A stretch of 64,000 nt of DNA from CAWGLW01 sp963823525 (GTDB taxonomy: Bacteria > Pseudomonadota > Gammaproteobacteria > Steroidobacterales > Steroidobacteraceae), in the NCBI GenBank assembly GCA_963823525.1, contig CAWGLW010000006.1, positions 434,001 to 498,000 on the forward strand, read 5' to 3'. Below, piece by piece: positions 25,393 to 38,791 of the stretch (within the stretch, counting starts at the first letter, position 1; each line of letters begins with the position of its first letter). A program made the translations under genes and the position numbers. The notes under the pieces were generated by a model. It saw only the letters and a program-made list of their open reading frames with translations, was not told the origin of the DNA and made no database searches.

Positions 25393-26277
25393 TCAGAGAC
25401 TGGTCCGCCGACTCTGCGCGAGCCTGCGGGCCTCGAGCGGAGAGCGGTTAAGCCCCCGCACCACATAACCCGTCCAGCGTTCAGGCAATCGATCCAGGAT
25501 CGCCTGCGCTTCCTCCCTGTCGGGCATCGCAGCGAAAATGCAGGAGCCGGTCCCGGTGAGTTTCGCCGGCGAATAGCGGCCGAGCCAGTCGAGCGCTTCG
25601 GCCACCTCCGGGAAGCGCCGCCTGACGACGGGCTCGCAATCGTTGCGGTCCCCGGCTGCCAGGCAATCGACAATTTTGATTACGGGCGAATCTCTTGTCA
25701 ATTCAGGGTCCTGAAACACCTCGGCCGTGCTGATCGCCACATCGGGCCGGATGAGCAGGTAAACGGGCTCGGGGAAGTCGACCGGCGTGAGCCGCTCGCC
25801 AATGCCCTCGGCCCAGGCCGCCCGGCCGCCGATGAACACCGGCACGTCGGCGCCGAGTTGCAGCCCCAGTTCCATCAGGCGCTGCTTTGTCCAGTTCAGG
25901 CCCCAGCGCTCGTTCAGGGCCACCAGCACCGTGGCGGCATCGGAGCTGCCGCCCCCCACCCCGCCCTGCAGCGGCAGGCGCTTGTTCACCTCGATCGCGA
26001 CGCCCGGCAGGCCGGGCCGCGTCGTAGCCAGCAGCTGCGCAGCCCTGAGGCTCAGATCGGTGTGCGCATCGACGCCCGGAATCTCCGCAAGCCGCTCGAT
26101 CACGCCTGCCGGGCGATCGTGGAAACGGATCTCATCGCAGAGGTCGATGAACTGGAACGCGCTCTGCAACAGGTGATAGCCGTCGGCACGGCGACCGACC
26201 ACGTGCAGACACAGGTTGAGCTTGCCAGGTGCGGGCCAGGGCCCGGAGTCAGCCAGATCCGCGTCTCCGCCGCTCAT
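25393..26277 (-). CDS. ispE: 4-diphosphocytidyl-2-C-methyl-D-erythritol kinase
   Basis: This 294-residue GHMP kinase phosphorylates CDP-ME in the non-mevalonate isoprenoid pathway. PAPGKLNLCLHVVGRRADGYH is the substrate-binding start, PLQGGVGGGSSDAA the ATP-binding glycine loop, and LTGTGSCIFA the third GHMP motif. ATG 26277 overlaps the lolB stop (ATGA); the open frame continues upstream but that part lies in lolB. It is followed by tRNA-Gln and prs. Confidence 0.96.
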   Translation of the reverse strand: MSGGDADLADSGPWPAPGKLNLCLHVVGRRADGYHLLQSAFQFIDLCDEIRFHDRPAGVIERLAEIPGVDAHTDLSLRAAQLLATTRPGLPGVAIEVNKRLPLQGGVGGGSSDAATVLVALNERWGLNWTKQRLMELGLQLGADVPVFIGGRAAWAEGIGERLTPVDFPEPVYLLIRPDVAISTAEVFQDPELTRDSPVIKIVDCLAAGDRNDCEPVVRRRFPEVAEALDWLGRYSPAKLTGTGSCIFAAMPDREEAQAILDRLPERWTGYVVRGLNRSPLEARRLAQSRRTSL

Positions 26278-26867
26278 GGGCCGGGCGACGCGGTGCTGTT
26301 GGGCGGCAGTTGCCACTTATCGACCAGCAGCTTCAGTCGTACGTTGGAACCGGCCGCACTAATGCGGGCTGGCAAAGAAAACCCTTCTAACTCTTTGAAT
26401 CCCTGATAAACGACCCGCCAGCCTGACTGCTCGATGACCCTCGGCTGCGATCCGCTGGCTGCGGTGACCCGGGCCTCACCGCCGGGCGCGGGCAAGCCCA
26501 GCATCCAGTAGCGCAGACTGTCCAGCGGCAGGTCCGCGCCGAGCCGCGCCTGCAGTTGCGCGCGCGTTTGCTCGGTATCGAGTGACTGCCCGCTGCCATC
26601 GGTCAGGCGCAGATCGCGGCCGTCGCTCTCGATCTCGATCGCGCCGGCACCGAACGGTCCACGAATCGCGAGGCGCAGGTCCTCGCCGGCCTGGCGCCAG
26701 TTGAAGCTGCCCGCGCCTCCGCCGCCGTCGACGATAAAGGCGATGCGTCCACTGGCCACCCAGGCCGGGATCTGCTCCGCGCTCAGCGGGATATTGGGGG
26801 CGACGGGCGGTACCGTGGCGCAGCCTGCCAGCAGCAGCGTCAGCACAATCGAAGCCGCCCTGTTCAC
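26274..26867 (-). CDS. lolB: Outer-membrane lipoprotein receptor LolB
   Basis: This 197-residue lipoprotein takes lipoproteins from LolA and inserts them in the outer membrane. The lipobox LLLAGC gives acceptor Cys16, and the mature chain has the half-open barrel strands WVASGRIAFIVDGGGGAGSF and YWMLGLPAPGGEA. The start is GTG 26867, overlapping the stop of the TPR gene as GTGA. The lolB-ispE order is conserved in Gammaproteobacteria. Confidence 0.93.
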   Translation of the reverse strand: MNRAASIVLTLLLAGCATVPPVAPNIPLSAEQIPAWVASGRIAFIVDGGGGAGSFNWRQAGEDLRLAIRGPFGAGAIEIESDGRDLRLTDGSGQSLDTEQTRAQLQARLGADLPLDSLRYWMLGLPAPGGEARVTAASGSQPRVIEQSGWRVVYQGFKELEGFSLPARISAAGSNVRLKLLVDKWQLPPNSTASPGP

Positions 26868-28552
26868 GGGTTGGCCCGCTGCAGACGCTCCTTCAGTGCC
26901 GCATCGTCGGGGCTGCGCTCGAGGCCCTCGGTCCAGACCCGCCGTGCCTCGTCCTCCTCGCCCATCGACCAGAGCACTTCGCCGAGGTGAAGATCGATTT
27001 CCGCGTAGTCCGCGAGTTCGCGGGCGCGCCGCAGATAGGCCAGTGCATCTTCGTAACGTGCCTGCTTGAACAGGACCCAGCCCATGCTGTCGAGCACCGC
27101 CCCGCTATCGGGCATCTGCTCGAGCGCCGCGGCGACCAGTTGCTGGGCCTCGCCCAGCCTGAGGCCGTGGTCGGCCAGCGTGAAGCCCAGGGCATTCTGC
27201 AGCACCGCATCGCCCGGACGCGCTTCGAGCATGGCCCGGAGGTCGTGTACGGCCGCGTCGACCTGGCCGGATTGCTCGTGGGCGAAGACCCGCGCAAGCT
27301 GCAGTTCCGTCAGGTCCGGATAGCTCTGCAGGCCCTCGTCCAGGATGGCAATCGCCGCGGCATCGTCGCCCAGCGCGGACATCAGGCCCGCCCGCGCCGC
27401 GACGATATCCGGTCCGAGCTCCGGTCGGTTCCGTCCGAACTCCTCGAGCAGTGCCAAACCCGCCTCGGGTCCAGACTGCTTTGCCGTGATCATCGCGGCC
27501 CTGCGTTGTGCGACCAGTGCCCGATCGCCGCCGTCGACGCGCGCGTACCGGCTGAGCGCCAGGTCGAAGTCCTCACGTTGCTCGGCGATCGTGCCGAGAA
27601 AATAAAGCGCTTCGTACGGGTCGGCACCGGTCGAAAGCAACTGCTCGAAACGCCGGGTGGCCCCGTCGAGATCACGCTCCTGCAGGTCGAGCATGCCCAT
27701 TGCCCGCACGGCGCCGGGTACGATCCTTTCGCCGGTTGCGTAGGGCGTCAGCATCGCTCGCGCCTCCTCGTCCCGCCCCGACCCCGCGAGAAGCAAGGCG
27801 TAGTCAAGATGCGTGGCGATGTCGGAGCCTTCCCGCGCGACGAGTTCGCGGGCGACCGCAAGCCCTGCCTCATCGTCACCCATCGCCACCAGTGCGCGCG
27901 CCTGCAGCATTCGCGGTGGGGTCCAGTAGGGCGCCAGCTCGAGGGCACGGGCGGCACTTTGCGTCGCGAGCTGGAAATTCTCGGAGCGCAGCGCCGCCGC
28001 GCCCAGCGTGTAGTGGCCTTCGGCCACCTCCGGATGGTGACTGGACAGCCGCCGGAACAGCTCGGTCACATCGGGCGCCGTACCCTCGCCCGAGATCACC
28101 GGCAGCAGCGCAAGATAGCCCGCCGCCGGACTGATATAGACGGTATCGATAAGCGCCGAAAAATGATGCTCGGCGTCGTCGAGCCGATGCAGCTTGAGAG
28201 CCGTGACGCCCGCATAGCGACGCGCCTGTTCACTGGTGGAATTGAGCTCGAGCCAGCGCTCCGCCGAGAGCGACGCCTCTTTGAGCTGGAAATGACCGAA
28301 AGCGGCCTGGGTTGCCTGCTCCGCGACCTGTTCATCGTCCGAGGCCTGCGCCGCCCTGCGATAGGCCTTTGCGGCCCCCGGAAGGTCGCCCCGCGCCAGG
28401 GCTGCGTCGCCATCGGCCAGCAGCACGTCGGGGCTGGCCGGCGTTACGCCACGCTCGTCACGAGCGCCGGGCACGGACCCGCAACCGAGCAAAAACCCGG
28501 CGAGAATGATCAATAACGGCCATCGAAACCGGCAGGCAATATCGTTACGCAT
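26864..28552 (-). CDS. TPR-repeat lipoprotein
   Basis: This 562-residue protein has lipobox GFLLGC (Cys24) and at least ten tetratricopeptide-like repeats, for instance DALLADGDAALARGDL-type and YEALYFLGTIAEQREDFDLA, ending with DALAYLRRARELADYAEI. TPRs mediate protein-protein contact. Co-translation with lolB (GTGA overlap) suggests a role in envelope assembly, which is inference. It is divergent from hemA with about 90 bases between. Such TPR genes beside lolB are common in this class. Confidence 0.9.
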   Translation of the reverse strand: MRNDIACRFRWPLLIILAGFLLGCGSVPGARDERGVTPASPDVLLADGDAALARGDLPGAAKAYRRAAQASDDEQVAEQATQAAFGHFQLKEASLSAERWLELNSTSEQARRYAGVTALKLHRLDDAEHHFSALIDTVYISPAAGYLALLPVISGEGTAPDVTELFRRLSSHHPEVAEGHYTLGAAALRSENFQLATQSAARALELAPYWTPPRMLQARALVAMGDDEAGLAVARELVAREGSDIATHLDYALLLAGSGRDEEARAMLTPYATGERIVPGAVRAMGMLDLQERDLDGATRRFEQLLSTGADPYEALYFLGTIAEQREDFDLALSRYARVDGGDRALVAQRRAAMITAKQSGPEAGLALLEEFGRNRPELGPDIVAARAGLMSALGDDAAAIAILDEGLQSYPDLTELQLARVFAHEQSGQVDAAVHDLRAMLEARPGDAVLQNALGFTLADHGLRLGEAQQLVAAALEQMPDSGAVLDSMGWVLFKQARYEDALAYLRRARELADYAEIDLHLGEVLWSMGEEDEARRVWTEGLERSPDDAALKERLQRANP

Positions 28553-28641
28553 AGGCGGCGCACTATAGCCGAAGCGCTGGCGCGCTTGTGCTGCGTGCGG
28601 CCATAACCGAAAATCCGGTCGTTTCGGCTCACGGAAACCGG

Positions 28642-29895
28642 ATGTCTCTCGTCGTACTCGGTATTAACCATCGCACCGCGCCCGTTGAGGTTCGCGAGCG
28701 GGTGGTGTTCGAGCCGAGCCGGATTCCCGATGCCTTGCGAGAACTGGCCAGCCTGCCGGCTATCCAGGAATCGGCGATTCTTTCAACCTGCAACCGCACG
28801 GAGATCTATTGCGTTGCCGATTCGGGCAGCACGGGTCTGGGTAAGTGGCTGGAGAACTACCACCAGCTCGGCACGAGCATTCACGACTGCCTTTATCAGC
28901 ACGATGGCCTCAGGACCGTCAGCCACGCCTTCTCGGTCGCCTCGGGACTGGACTCGATGGTGCTCGGCGAACCTCAGATCCTCGGGCAGCTGAAAGACGC
29001 GTACCGGATAGCCCAGGAGTCCGGGACCGCCGGCCCGATGCTCAACCGCCTCTTCCAGGCGACTTTCTCCGTCGCCAAGCGCGTGCGCACTGAGACGAAG
29101 ATCGGCGCCAATGCCGTGTCGGTCGCCTCGGCGGCGGTCGCAACGGCAAGGACGGTGTTTACCAATTTTCAAAACCACACCGCACTGATGGTAGGCGCCG
29201 GAGAAACCATTGCGCTGGCAGCCCGCCACCTGCACGCCGACGGCCTGCGCCGCATGATCGTCGCCAACCGCAGCATCGACCGGGCGCGCGAGCTTGCGGC
29301 GGAGTTCCATGCCTATGCAATCGGGCTGGAGGAGATCCCGACCCACCTGCGCGAGGCCGACATCGTGATCGCCTCGACCGCCAGCCCCAACCCGATCATC
29401 TCGCGCAGCATGACCAAAGACGCGCTGCGGGCCCGCAAGCGCCGCCCGATCTTCATGGTGGATCTCGCCGTGCCGCGTGACATCGATCCGGAAGTCGCGG
29501 AACTCGAAGACATCTACCTGTTCACGATCGACGACCTGCAGGGCGTCGTCGACGAGAACATGGAGGGGCGCCGGCAGGCGGCCCAGCAGGCGGACGCACT
29601 GATTGCCGCGGAGGTCGAGCGTTTCGCACTGACCTTGCGCACGCGCGATGCGGCGCCGACGATCCGCCGGCTGCGTGATGAAGCCGAGAGCGCGCGCCGT
29701 CACACGCTGGAGCAGGCCCGGCGCATGCTGGCCCAGGGCCGCGAAGTCGATGACGTGCTCGAGTTCCTGTCCTCGACGCTGACGAACCGCCTGATTCACG
29801 CGCCCAGCCAGCACCTGCGCGACGCAGCCCAGCGCGGCGATGCAGAAATCATCGAGGCCATCACGGCCATCTACCGGCTCGACGGGGGTCCATGA
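28642..29895 (+). CDS. hemA: Glutamyl-tRNA reductase
   Basis: This 417-residue enzyme reduces glutamyl-tRNA to glutamate-1-semialdehyde, the first step of tetrapyrrole synthesis by the C5 pathway. Cys50 in LSTCNRTEIY is the catalytic nucleophile. The GINHRTAPVEVRE beginning, SGLDSMVLGEPQILGQ and the NADPH domain (LMVGAGETIALAARHL) are intact. ATG 28642 was preferred to upstream codons because MSLVVLGINHRTAP is the family start. It overlaps prfA by ATGA. Confidence 0.96.
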   Translation: MSLVVLGINHRTAPVEVRERVVFEPSRIPDALRELASLPAIQESAILSTCNRTEIYCVADSGSTGLGKWLENYHQLGTSIHDCLYQHDGLRTVSHAFSVASGLDSMVLGEPQILGQLKDAYRIAQESGTAGPMLNRLFQATFSVAKRVRTETKIGANAVSVASAAVATARTVFTNFQNHTALMVGAGETIALAARHLHADGLRRMIVANRSIDRARELAAEFHAYAIGLEEIPTHLREADIVIASTASPNPIISRSMTKDALRARKRRPIFMVDLAVPRDIDPEVAELEDIYLFTIDDLQGVVDENMEGRRQAAQQADALIAAEVERFALTLRTRDAAPTIRRLRDEAESARRHTLEQARRMLAQGREVDDVLEFLSSTLTNRLIHAPSQHLRDAAQRGDAEIIEAITAIYRLDGGP

Positions 29896-30974
29896 AGGCG
29901 TCCATACGCCGCCGGCTCGAATCGACGGCTGATCGTTTCGAAGAAGTCGGCGCGCTGCTGTCCGACCCGGAGGTGCTCGGCGACTCGAAGCGTTTTCGTG
30001 ACCTGTCGGTCGAGTACGCACGCCTCGAGCCGGCGGTCCTGCTTTTCCGCGAATACTGTCGCCTGGAAACGGAACGCACATCGCTGGCCGAGATGAGCTC
30101 GAGCGCCGATCCGGAGATGCGGGCAATGGCCGAAGAGGAGACCGCCGCACTCGATTCACTCATCGAAGAGGGCGCCGCGGCGCTGGCGGCGCTGTTGGTT
30201 CCGCGGGACCCGAACGACGAGAGCAACATCTTCCTGGAGATCCGTGCCGGCACGGGCGGTGACGAGGCCGCCATTTTCGCCGGTGACCTCTTCCGGATGT
30301 ATTCGCGCTACGCGGAGACCCGGGGCTGGCGAACGGAGGTGCTGAGCGAAAATCCCGGCGAGCACGGCGGCTACCGGGAAATCATCAGCCGCATCGTCGG
30401 CAAAGGTGTCTACTCGCAGCTCAAGTTCGAATCCGGCACACACCGGGTGCAGCGCGTTCCGGCCACCGAGTCGCAGGGCAGGATTCACACCTCCGCCTGC
30501 ACGGTCGCGATTCTCCCGGAGCTCACCGAGGTCCAGGCCATCGACATCAACCCGGCGGACCTGCGCATCGATACCTATCGTGCCTCGGGCGCGGGGGGCC
30601 AGCACGTCAACAAGACCGACTCGGCGATCCGCATCACGCACCTGCCCTCGGGGATCGTGGTCGAGTGCCAGGACGAGCGGTCGCAGCACAAGAACCGGGC
30701 ACGGGCCCTCTCGCTGCTCAAGGCCCGCCTGCTCGAAAGTGAGCGCAGCAAACAACAGCAGGAACGCGCCGAGGAGCGCAAGCTGCAGGTCGGCTCGGGC
30801 GACCGCTCCGAGCGCATCCGGACCTACAACTACCCTCAGGCACGGGTTACCGATCACCGCATCGACCTGACCCTGTACCGACTGCCCTCGATCCTCGAAG
30901 GCGAACTCGATGACGTCATCGTGCCTCTGCAGCAGGAGTGGCAGGCCGAACAACTCGCCAGCCTCGACGGATGA
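29892..30974 (+). CDS. prfA: Peptide chain release factor 1
   Basis: This 360-residue factor ends translation at UAA and UAG. The catalytic GGQ is at 235-237 in SGAGGQHVNKTDSA, where the glutamine is the substrate of PrmC, the methyltransferase encoded next. The RF1 GTGGDEAAIFAGDLFRMY region is typical. It overlaps hemA by four bases; hemA-prfA-prmC is a classic gammaproteobacterial operon. Confidence 0.97.
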   Translation: MKASIRRRLESTADRFEEVGALLSDPEVLGDSKRFRDLSVEYARLEPAVLLFREYCRLETERTSLAEMSSSADPEMRAMAEEETAALDSLIEEGAAALAALLVPRDPNDESNIFLEIRAGTGGDEAAIFAGDLFRMYSRYAETRGWRTEVLSENPGEHGGYREIISRIVGKGVYSQLKFESGTHRVQRVPATESQGRIHTSACTVAILPELTEVQAIDINPADLRIDTYRASGAGGQHVNKTDSAIRITHLPSGIVVECQDERSQHKNRARALSLLKARLLESERSKQQQERAEERKLQVGSGDRSERIRTYNYPQARVTDHRIDLTLYRLPSILEGELDDVIVPLQQEWQAEQLASLDG

Positions 30975-30987
30975 CCGGAACGCGGCG

Positions 30988-31854
30988 GTGGCCACCGAAA
31001 TCCGCGCGTTGATCGATGAGGGCGCCGAGCGGCTCGCGAGGGTCTGCGAGCGGCCCCGTGCCGAGGCTTCGATGCTGCTCGGCCACGCGATCGGCCGTCC
31101 CCTCGCCTACCTGATTGCTCACGGCGACGAGCAATTGCGTGATTGCGACGCCACCGACCGCTATGAATCGGAGCTGACGCGGCGGGCCAATGGTGAGCCG
31201 ATGGCTTACATCCTGGGTGAGAAGGAGTTCTGGTCACTGCCGATCGGCGTTGGCCCGGAGGTGCTGATCCCTCGCCCGGAGACGGAACTGCTGGTCGAAC
31301 GCGCCCTGCAGCGCCTGCCGGCGGATCGCGCCTCGCAGGTGCTCGATCTCGCGACGGGCAGCGGCGCGATTGCGATCGCGATCGCCCATGAGCGCCCAGG
31401 CAGCGAGATCGTGGCAACGGACGCTGCCCGAGAAGCCGTTCGACGCGCTGAACAGAACGCCCGGCACAATCGGATCGGGAATGTCGAGTTCCGCGCCGGT
31501 CACTGGTACGAGCCGGTGCGCGGGCAATTCTTCACGCTCATCACCTGCAATCCGCCCTACATTGCCAGCGGCGATCCGCGCGTCGGGCACAGCGTGCGCC
31601 GCTTTGAGCCGGGCGAGGCCCTGTTTGCGGGTCCCAGCGGCCTCGAGGCCCTGCGGGAAGTCATCGCCGGAGCGCCGCGGCACCTGCAGAGCGAGGGCTG
31701 GCTGCTGGTCGAGCACGGCGACCGCCAGGGCGCGGATGTGCGTGCGCTGTTCGCCTCGGCAGACTTCGGTGCGATCACAACCTGTCGCGACCTGGCGGGG
31801 CTGGAGCGCTGCACCGAAGGCCGGTTGCCGCCCGACCACGTCCCGGACCGGTGA
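30988..31854 (+). CDS. prmC: Release factor glutamine methyltransferase
   Basis: This 288-residue SAM enzyme N5-methylates the glutamine of the GGQ motif in release factors. It shows the N-terminal helical domain, GEPMAYILGEKEFW, IPRPETELLVE, SAM motif VLDLATGSGAIAIA and the catalytic NPPY (188-191). The start was set at GTG 30988, 13 bases after the prfA stop; the frame opens earlier, but that part lies inside prfA. Confidence 0.95.
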   Translation: MATEIRALIDEGAERLARVCERPRAEASMLLGHAIGRPLAYLIAHGDEQLRDCDATDRYESELTRRANGEPMAYILGEKEFWSLPIGVGPEVLIPRPETELLVERALQRLPADRASQVLDLATGSGAIAIAIAHERPGSEIVATDAAREAVRRAEQNARHNRIGNVEFRAGHWYEPVRGQFFTLITCNPPYIASGDPRVGHSVRRFEPGEALFAGPSGLEALREVIAGAPRHLQSEGWLLVEHGDRQGADVRALFASADFGAITTCRDLAGLERCTEGRLPPDHVPDR

Positions 31855-31905
31855 AACCCCCGCTGCGGCTGTACAATGGTCGGCTTTCGTTAATGGAGTA
31901 CGACC

Positions 31906-32406
31906 TTGTCAACGATTCGATTCGAAACCTCGCTCGGTGATTTCACGGTTGAACTCTTCGAGGATGACGCGCCGATTTCTGCGAAAAACTTCCTCGACTA
32001 CGCGGCGGCCGGACATTTCGACGGCACGCTGTTTCATCGCGTGATCCCCGGATTCGTCATCCAGGGCGGCGGACTGAAGCAGGACATGAGCGAGAAGCCA
32101 ACCCGTGCACCGATCAAGAACGAGGCCACCAACGGACTGAAGAACCGGCGCGGCACGCTGTCGATGGCTCGCACCAGTGACCCGCACAGCGCGACTTCGC
32201 AGTTCTTCGTCAACCTCGTCGACAACGCGTTTCTCGACCCGGGTCGCGGGGGCGCCGGTTATGCCGTGTTCGGCTGTGTCACGGAGGGAATGGACGTGAT
32301 CGACAAGATCGCGAAGGTGAAGACCGGCAACAAGGGCATGCACCAGGACGTCCCGGTCGACAATGTCGTGGTCAAGAGCGCTAAGCCAGCGGCACAGGAC
32401 GCCTGA
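31906..32406 (+). CDS. ppiB: Peptidyl-prolyl cis-trans isomerase, cyclophilin type
   Basis: This 166-residue cytoplasmic cyclophilin speeds proline isomerisation in folding proteins. The core FHRVIPGFVIQGG and SMARTSDPHSATSQFFVNL holds the active-site Arg, Phe and Gln. No signal peptide is present, so this is PpiB rather than PpiA. The start is TTG 31906 with TGGAGT seven bases upstream; no ATG is available in frame before the conserved beginning. Confidence 0.95.
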   Translation: MSTIRFETSLGDFTVELFEDDAPISAKNFLDYAAAGHFDGTLFHRVIPGFVIQGGGLKQDMSEKPTRAPIKNEATNGLKNRRGTLSMARTSDPHSATSQFFVNLVDNAFLDPGRGGAGYAVFGCVTEGMDVIDKIAKVKTGNKGMHQDVPVDNVVVKSAKPAAQDA

Positions 32407-32441
32407 GCCGCGACAAAGGCAGCACCCGGAACTCCGCGGGC

Positions 32442-33158
32442 ATGAAAAAGAGGCGCAGCCTCGCAAGACGGCTGCTGCGCGGGCTCGTCACGATCGGGCT
32501 CGGTTCGGCGGCGTTCGTCTTTGGCGTGATCGTGCTGTTGCGCTGGATTGATCCGCCTACGACCGCGTTCATGCTGCGTGATCGCATCGCAGCGAAGGTC
32601 GAAGACGCGCCCGGGTACGTGTTCCAAACGCAGTGGCGCGACTGGGACGAGATCTCCATCGACGCAGCGCTGGCTGTCGTCGCGGCGGAAGACCAGCGTT
32701 TCCCGTTTCACCACGGCTTCGACTTCCAGCAGATCGACAAGGCGCTGTCGGACCGCCGCCGGGGCAAGGGCAGCCGCGGCGCCAGCACGATCTCGCAACA
32801 GGTCGCAAAGAACCTGTTCCTTTGGCCCGGCCAGAGCTGGCTGCGCAAGGGGCTCGAGGCCTTGCTGACCGTTGCGATCGAGGCCACCTGGCCCAAGCGT
32901 CGGATCCTCGAGGTCTACCTGAACATCGCCGAGTTCGGTCTCGGCACGTTTGGTGTCGAAGCAGCCAGCCAGCGCTTTTATCGCAAGAGCGCCACACAGC
33001 TCTCCCGCGCCGAAGCGGCCCTGCTGGCCGCGGTGCTGCCCGCACCAAAACAATTCAGGGTCGGCGCCGCCTCACCCTATGTGCGCGAACGCCAGGCCTG
33101 GATACAGCGGCAAATGGCGGCGCTCGGCGGTCCGGCCTACCTCGCAGGGCTCGACTGA
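32442..33158 (+). CDS. mtgA: Monofunctional biosynthetic peptidoglycan transglycosylase
   Basis: This 238-residue GT51 enzyme polymerises glycan strands from lipid II. A single N-terminal membrane helix (TIGLGSAAFVFGVIVLLRW) anchors it to the inner membrane. Catalytic Glu83 lies in EDQRFPFHHGFD, followed by RGASTISQQVAKNLFL and RRILEVYLNIAEFG. There is no transpeptidase domain, so it is MtgA and not a class A PBP. It lies 35 bases after ppiB and is convergent with metH. Confidence 0.95.
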   Translation: MKKRRSLARRLLRGLVTIGLGSAAFVFGVIVLLRWIDPPTTAFMLRDRIAAKVEDAPGYVFQTQWRDWDEISIDAALAVVAAEDQRFPFHHGFDFQQIDKALSDRRRGKGSRGASTISQQVAKNLFLWPGQSWLRKGLEALLTVAIEATWPKRRILEVYLNIAEFGLGTFGVEAASQRFYRKSATQLSRAEAALLAAVLPAPKQFRVGAASPYVRERQAWIQRQMAALGGPAYLAGLD

Positions 33159-33207
33159 GGCCCCTTGCGCAGACGGCCTTCATCGGCCCGGCGCAAGGCC
33201 ACCCCAC

Positions 33208-36906
<3,699 letters not shown>

Positions 36907-36909
36907 GAA

Positions 36910-37836
36910 TCAGACCCCCTGTGAGAGCGTTCCCGACGCGGGCGCGCGTACACCGAGTGCATGGCAGATCGCGTAGGTCAGTTCGGCACGATTGAGCGTG
37001 TAGAAATGAAACTCCTGCACGCCGTGCTTTTGCAGCCGGCGCACCTGCTCGATGGCGACACTGGCCGCAATCAGGCGCCGGGTGTCCGGGTCATCGTCGA
37101 GTCCGTCGAAACGCTCGCGTAACCACTGTGGAACGCTCGCCCCGCATCGCTCGGCGAAACGAATCATTTGTGGAAAGCGCGTGATGGGCAGTATGCCCGG
37201 CACGATCGGCGCGGCGATTCCGGCCGCCGCACAGCGATCGCGAAATCGCAGGAATGCGTCGGTGTCGAAGAAAAACTGCGTGATGGCCCGATTCGCCCCC
37301 GCATCGAGCTTGGCGCGCAGATTGTCGAGATCGACATCGGCGTTGCGCGCTTCGGGATGGACTTCCGGGTACGCCGCAACCGAGATTTCAAAATCGCCGA
37401 TCGACCTGAGCCCGCGAACGAGATCCACCGCGTAGTCGAATCCGCCGGGAAACGGCTGATAGCCGCCCTGACCTTCCGGCGCGTCGCCGCGCAGGGCCAC
37501 GATGTGTCGGATGCCGGCGCGCCAGTAGTCGCGCGCAATATCGAGGATCTCCTCGCGCGGTGCGCCGATGCAGGTCAGGTGAGGCGCGGGTGTCAGGCTC
37601 GTCTCGGCCAGGATCCTCGAGACGACACCGTGCGTGCGCTCACGCGTCGACCCGTCGGCGCCGTAGGTCACCGAGACAAACCGCGGCCTCAAGGGCGCAA
37701 GTCGCTGTATCGACGCCCAGAGCGTCTGCTCCATGGCCTCGTTGCCGGGCGGGAAAAACTCGAAACTCACCGCAACCGACCCTTGCAGCGAAGTCGCCGT
37801 TTCCTGCAGCTTTTCTTGCAGCACCGTGTTTTGCAT
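36910..37836 (-). CDS. metF: Methylenetetrahydrofolate reductase
   Basis: This 308-residue FAD enzyme reduces 5,10-methylene-THF to 5-methyl-THF, the methyl donor used by MetH. The sequence has VSFEFFPPGNEAME, FVSVTYGADGSTRERT and VALRGDAPEGQGGY, the FAD/NADH-binding features, and IPGILPITRF. It lies between the regulator gene and metH, so folate methyl supply and use are transcribed together. Confidence 0.96.
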   Translation of the reverse strand: MQNTVLQEKLQETATSLQGSVAVSFEFFPPGNEAMEQTLWASIQRLAPLRPRFVSVTYGADGSTRERTHGVVSRILAETSLTPAPHLTCIGAPREEILDIARDYWRAGIRHIVALRGDAPEGQGGYQPFPGGFDYAVDLVRGLRSIGDFEISVAAYPEVHPEARNADVDLDNLRAKLDAGANRAITQFFFDTDAFLRFRDRCAAAGIAAPIVPGILPITRFPQMIRFAERCGASVPQWLRERFDGLDDDPDTRRLIAASVAIEQVRRLQKHGVQEFHFYTLNRAELTYAICHALGVRAPASGTLSQGV

Positions 37837-37854
37837 CAGCCGATTTCCCGCGCG

Positions 37855-38784
37855 TCAGGCTGCCGCCCGGCTTGCACCGGGCCGGGCCGCCGAAGCGACC
37901 GCCAGCAGCAGATGATGTTCCTGGATGTCCAGTGGCTTCAGTCGCGTGCAGAGCAATCCGCTCGCGACAATCCACTCGCGCATGGCCTCGATCGCATGCG
38001 CGCCGGATTCGAGTTGCTCGCTCAGCTCGTCGTAGTGTTCCACCAGCAGCACGCGCCCGCCCGGGCTGAGCAGTCGGGCGGCCTCGTTCAGCACCGCCTC
38101 CGGCCGCGCCGGGCCGAGCAATGCGCGATCGAGCACGATCAGGTCAAAACTCCCGGTGCCCGGCGGCAGCGCCTGCAGGCCGCCCTGGTAGACAACCGAG
38201 TGCGTGAGACCGCGACTGTGCAGGTTCGCGCGCGCGCGGCGAACCTCTGCCAGCGAATCACACAGGCCGACGGCCCGTCGCGCGCGTGGGCCGAGGGCTG
38301 CCAGCGCGCTGGCCGGCGAGCGCCCTGCGTAGAGCAAGGCGTCGAGACCGTCCGTACCGAGTTCTCCGGCCAGCACGGCTGCCAGGTCGCGCTCGTCAAT
38401 TGCGCTTCGATCCACGCGCGCCCCCGGATCTCCGCCACAGGCCGATTCGCGCTCCGCGAGGATGGCGAGCGTCCGGTCGCGATCGATTCCCAGCTGCGGG
38501 TCCGTGGTATCAATCATCGCCAGAAGGCTCCGGACGAACCCGGCACCGGCTCCGTCCGCTGGCACGCGGTAGTAAATCCAGTGCTGCTCGCGGTAGCGCT
38601 GCAACAGGCCCGCTTCGCCCAGCAGCTTCAGGTGCCGCGATACGCGCGGCTGACTCTGGCCCAGGATCCGCGTCAGGTCGGTCACCGAGAACTCGCCCAG
38701 CGCAAGGATCGCCAGTAGGCGCAGTCGGGTGGGTTCAGCCGCGGCTCGCAGATCGCGCAGCAATTCGGTGGCGGACAGCAACAT
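37855..38784 (-). CDS. ArsR-type regulator fused to a SAM-methyltransferase-like domain
   Basis: This 309-residue protein has an N-terminal winged helix (about 1-95; EPTRLRLLAILALGEFSVTD, QPRVSRHLKLLGEAGLL) followed by a Rossmann-like methyltransferase domain. Motif I of that domain is degenerate (LDALLYAGRSPASALAALG instead of the glycine-rich loop), while later elements such as LLSPGGRVLLVEHYDEL are intact. As first gene before metF and metH it is a likely regulator that may sense AdoMet or AdoHcy; that is inference. ATG 38784 was chosen; TTG 38790 is an alternative. Confidence 0.85.
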   Translation of the reverse strand: MLLSATELLRDLRAAAEPTRLRLLAILALGEFSVTDLTRILGQSQPRVSRHLKLLGEAGLLQRYREQHWIYYRVPADGAGAGFVRSLLAMIDTTDPQLGIDRDRTLAILAERESACGGDPGARVDRSAIDERDLAAVLAGELGTDGLDALLYAGRSPASALAALGPRARRAVGLCDSLAEVRRARANLHSRGLTHSVVYQGGLQALPPGTGSFDLIVLDRALLGPARPEAVLNEAARLLSPGGRVLLVEHYDELSEQLESGAHAIEAMREWIVASGLLCTRLKPLDIQEHHLLLAVASAARPGASRAAA

Positions 38785-38791
38785 TATCAAA

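Noticed and set aside
37837..37854. SAH or SAM riboswitch before metF
   Set aside because: Only 18 bases separate metF from the regulator gene, and I saw no riboswitch-like fold upstream of the regulator.
37168..38718. 516-codon plus-strand frame opposite metF and the regulator
   Set aside because: The minus-strand genes have full domain structure; this frame has none.
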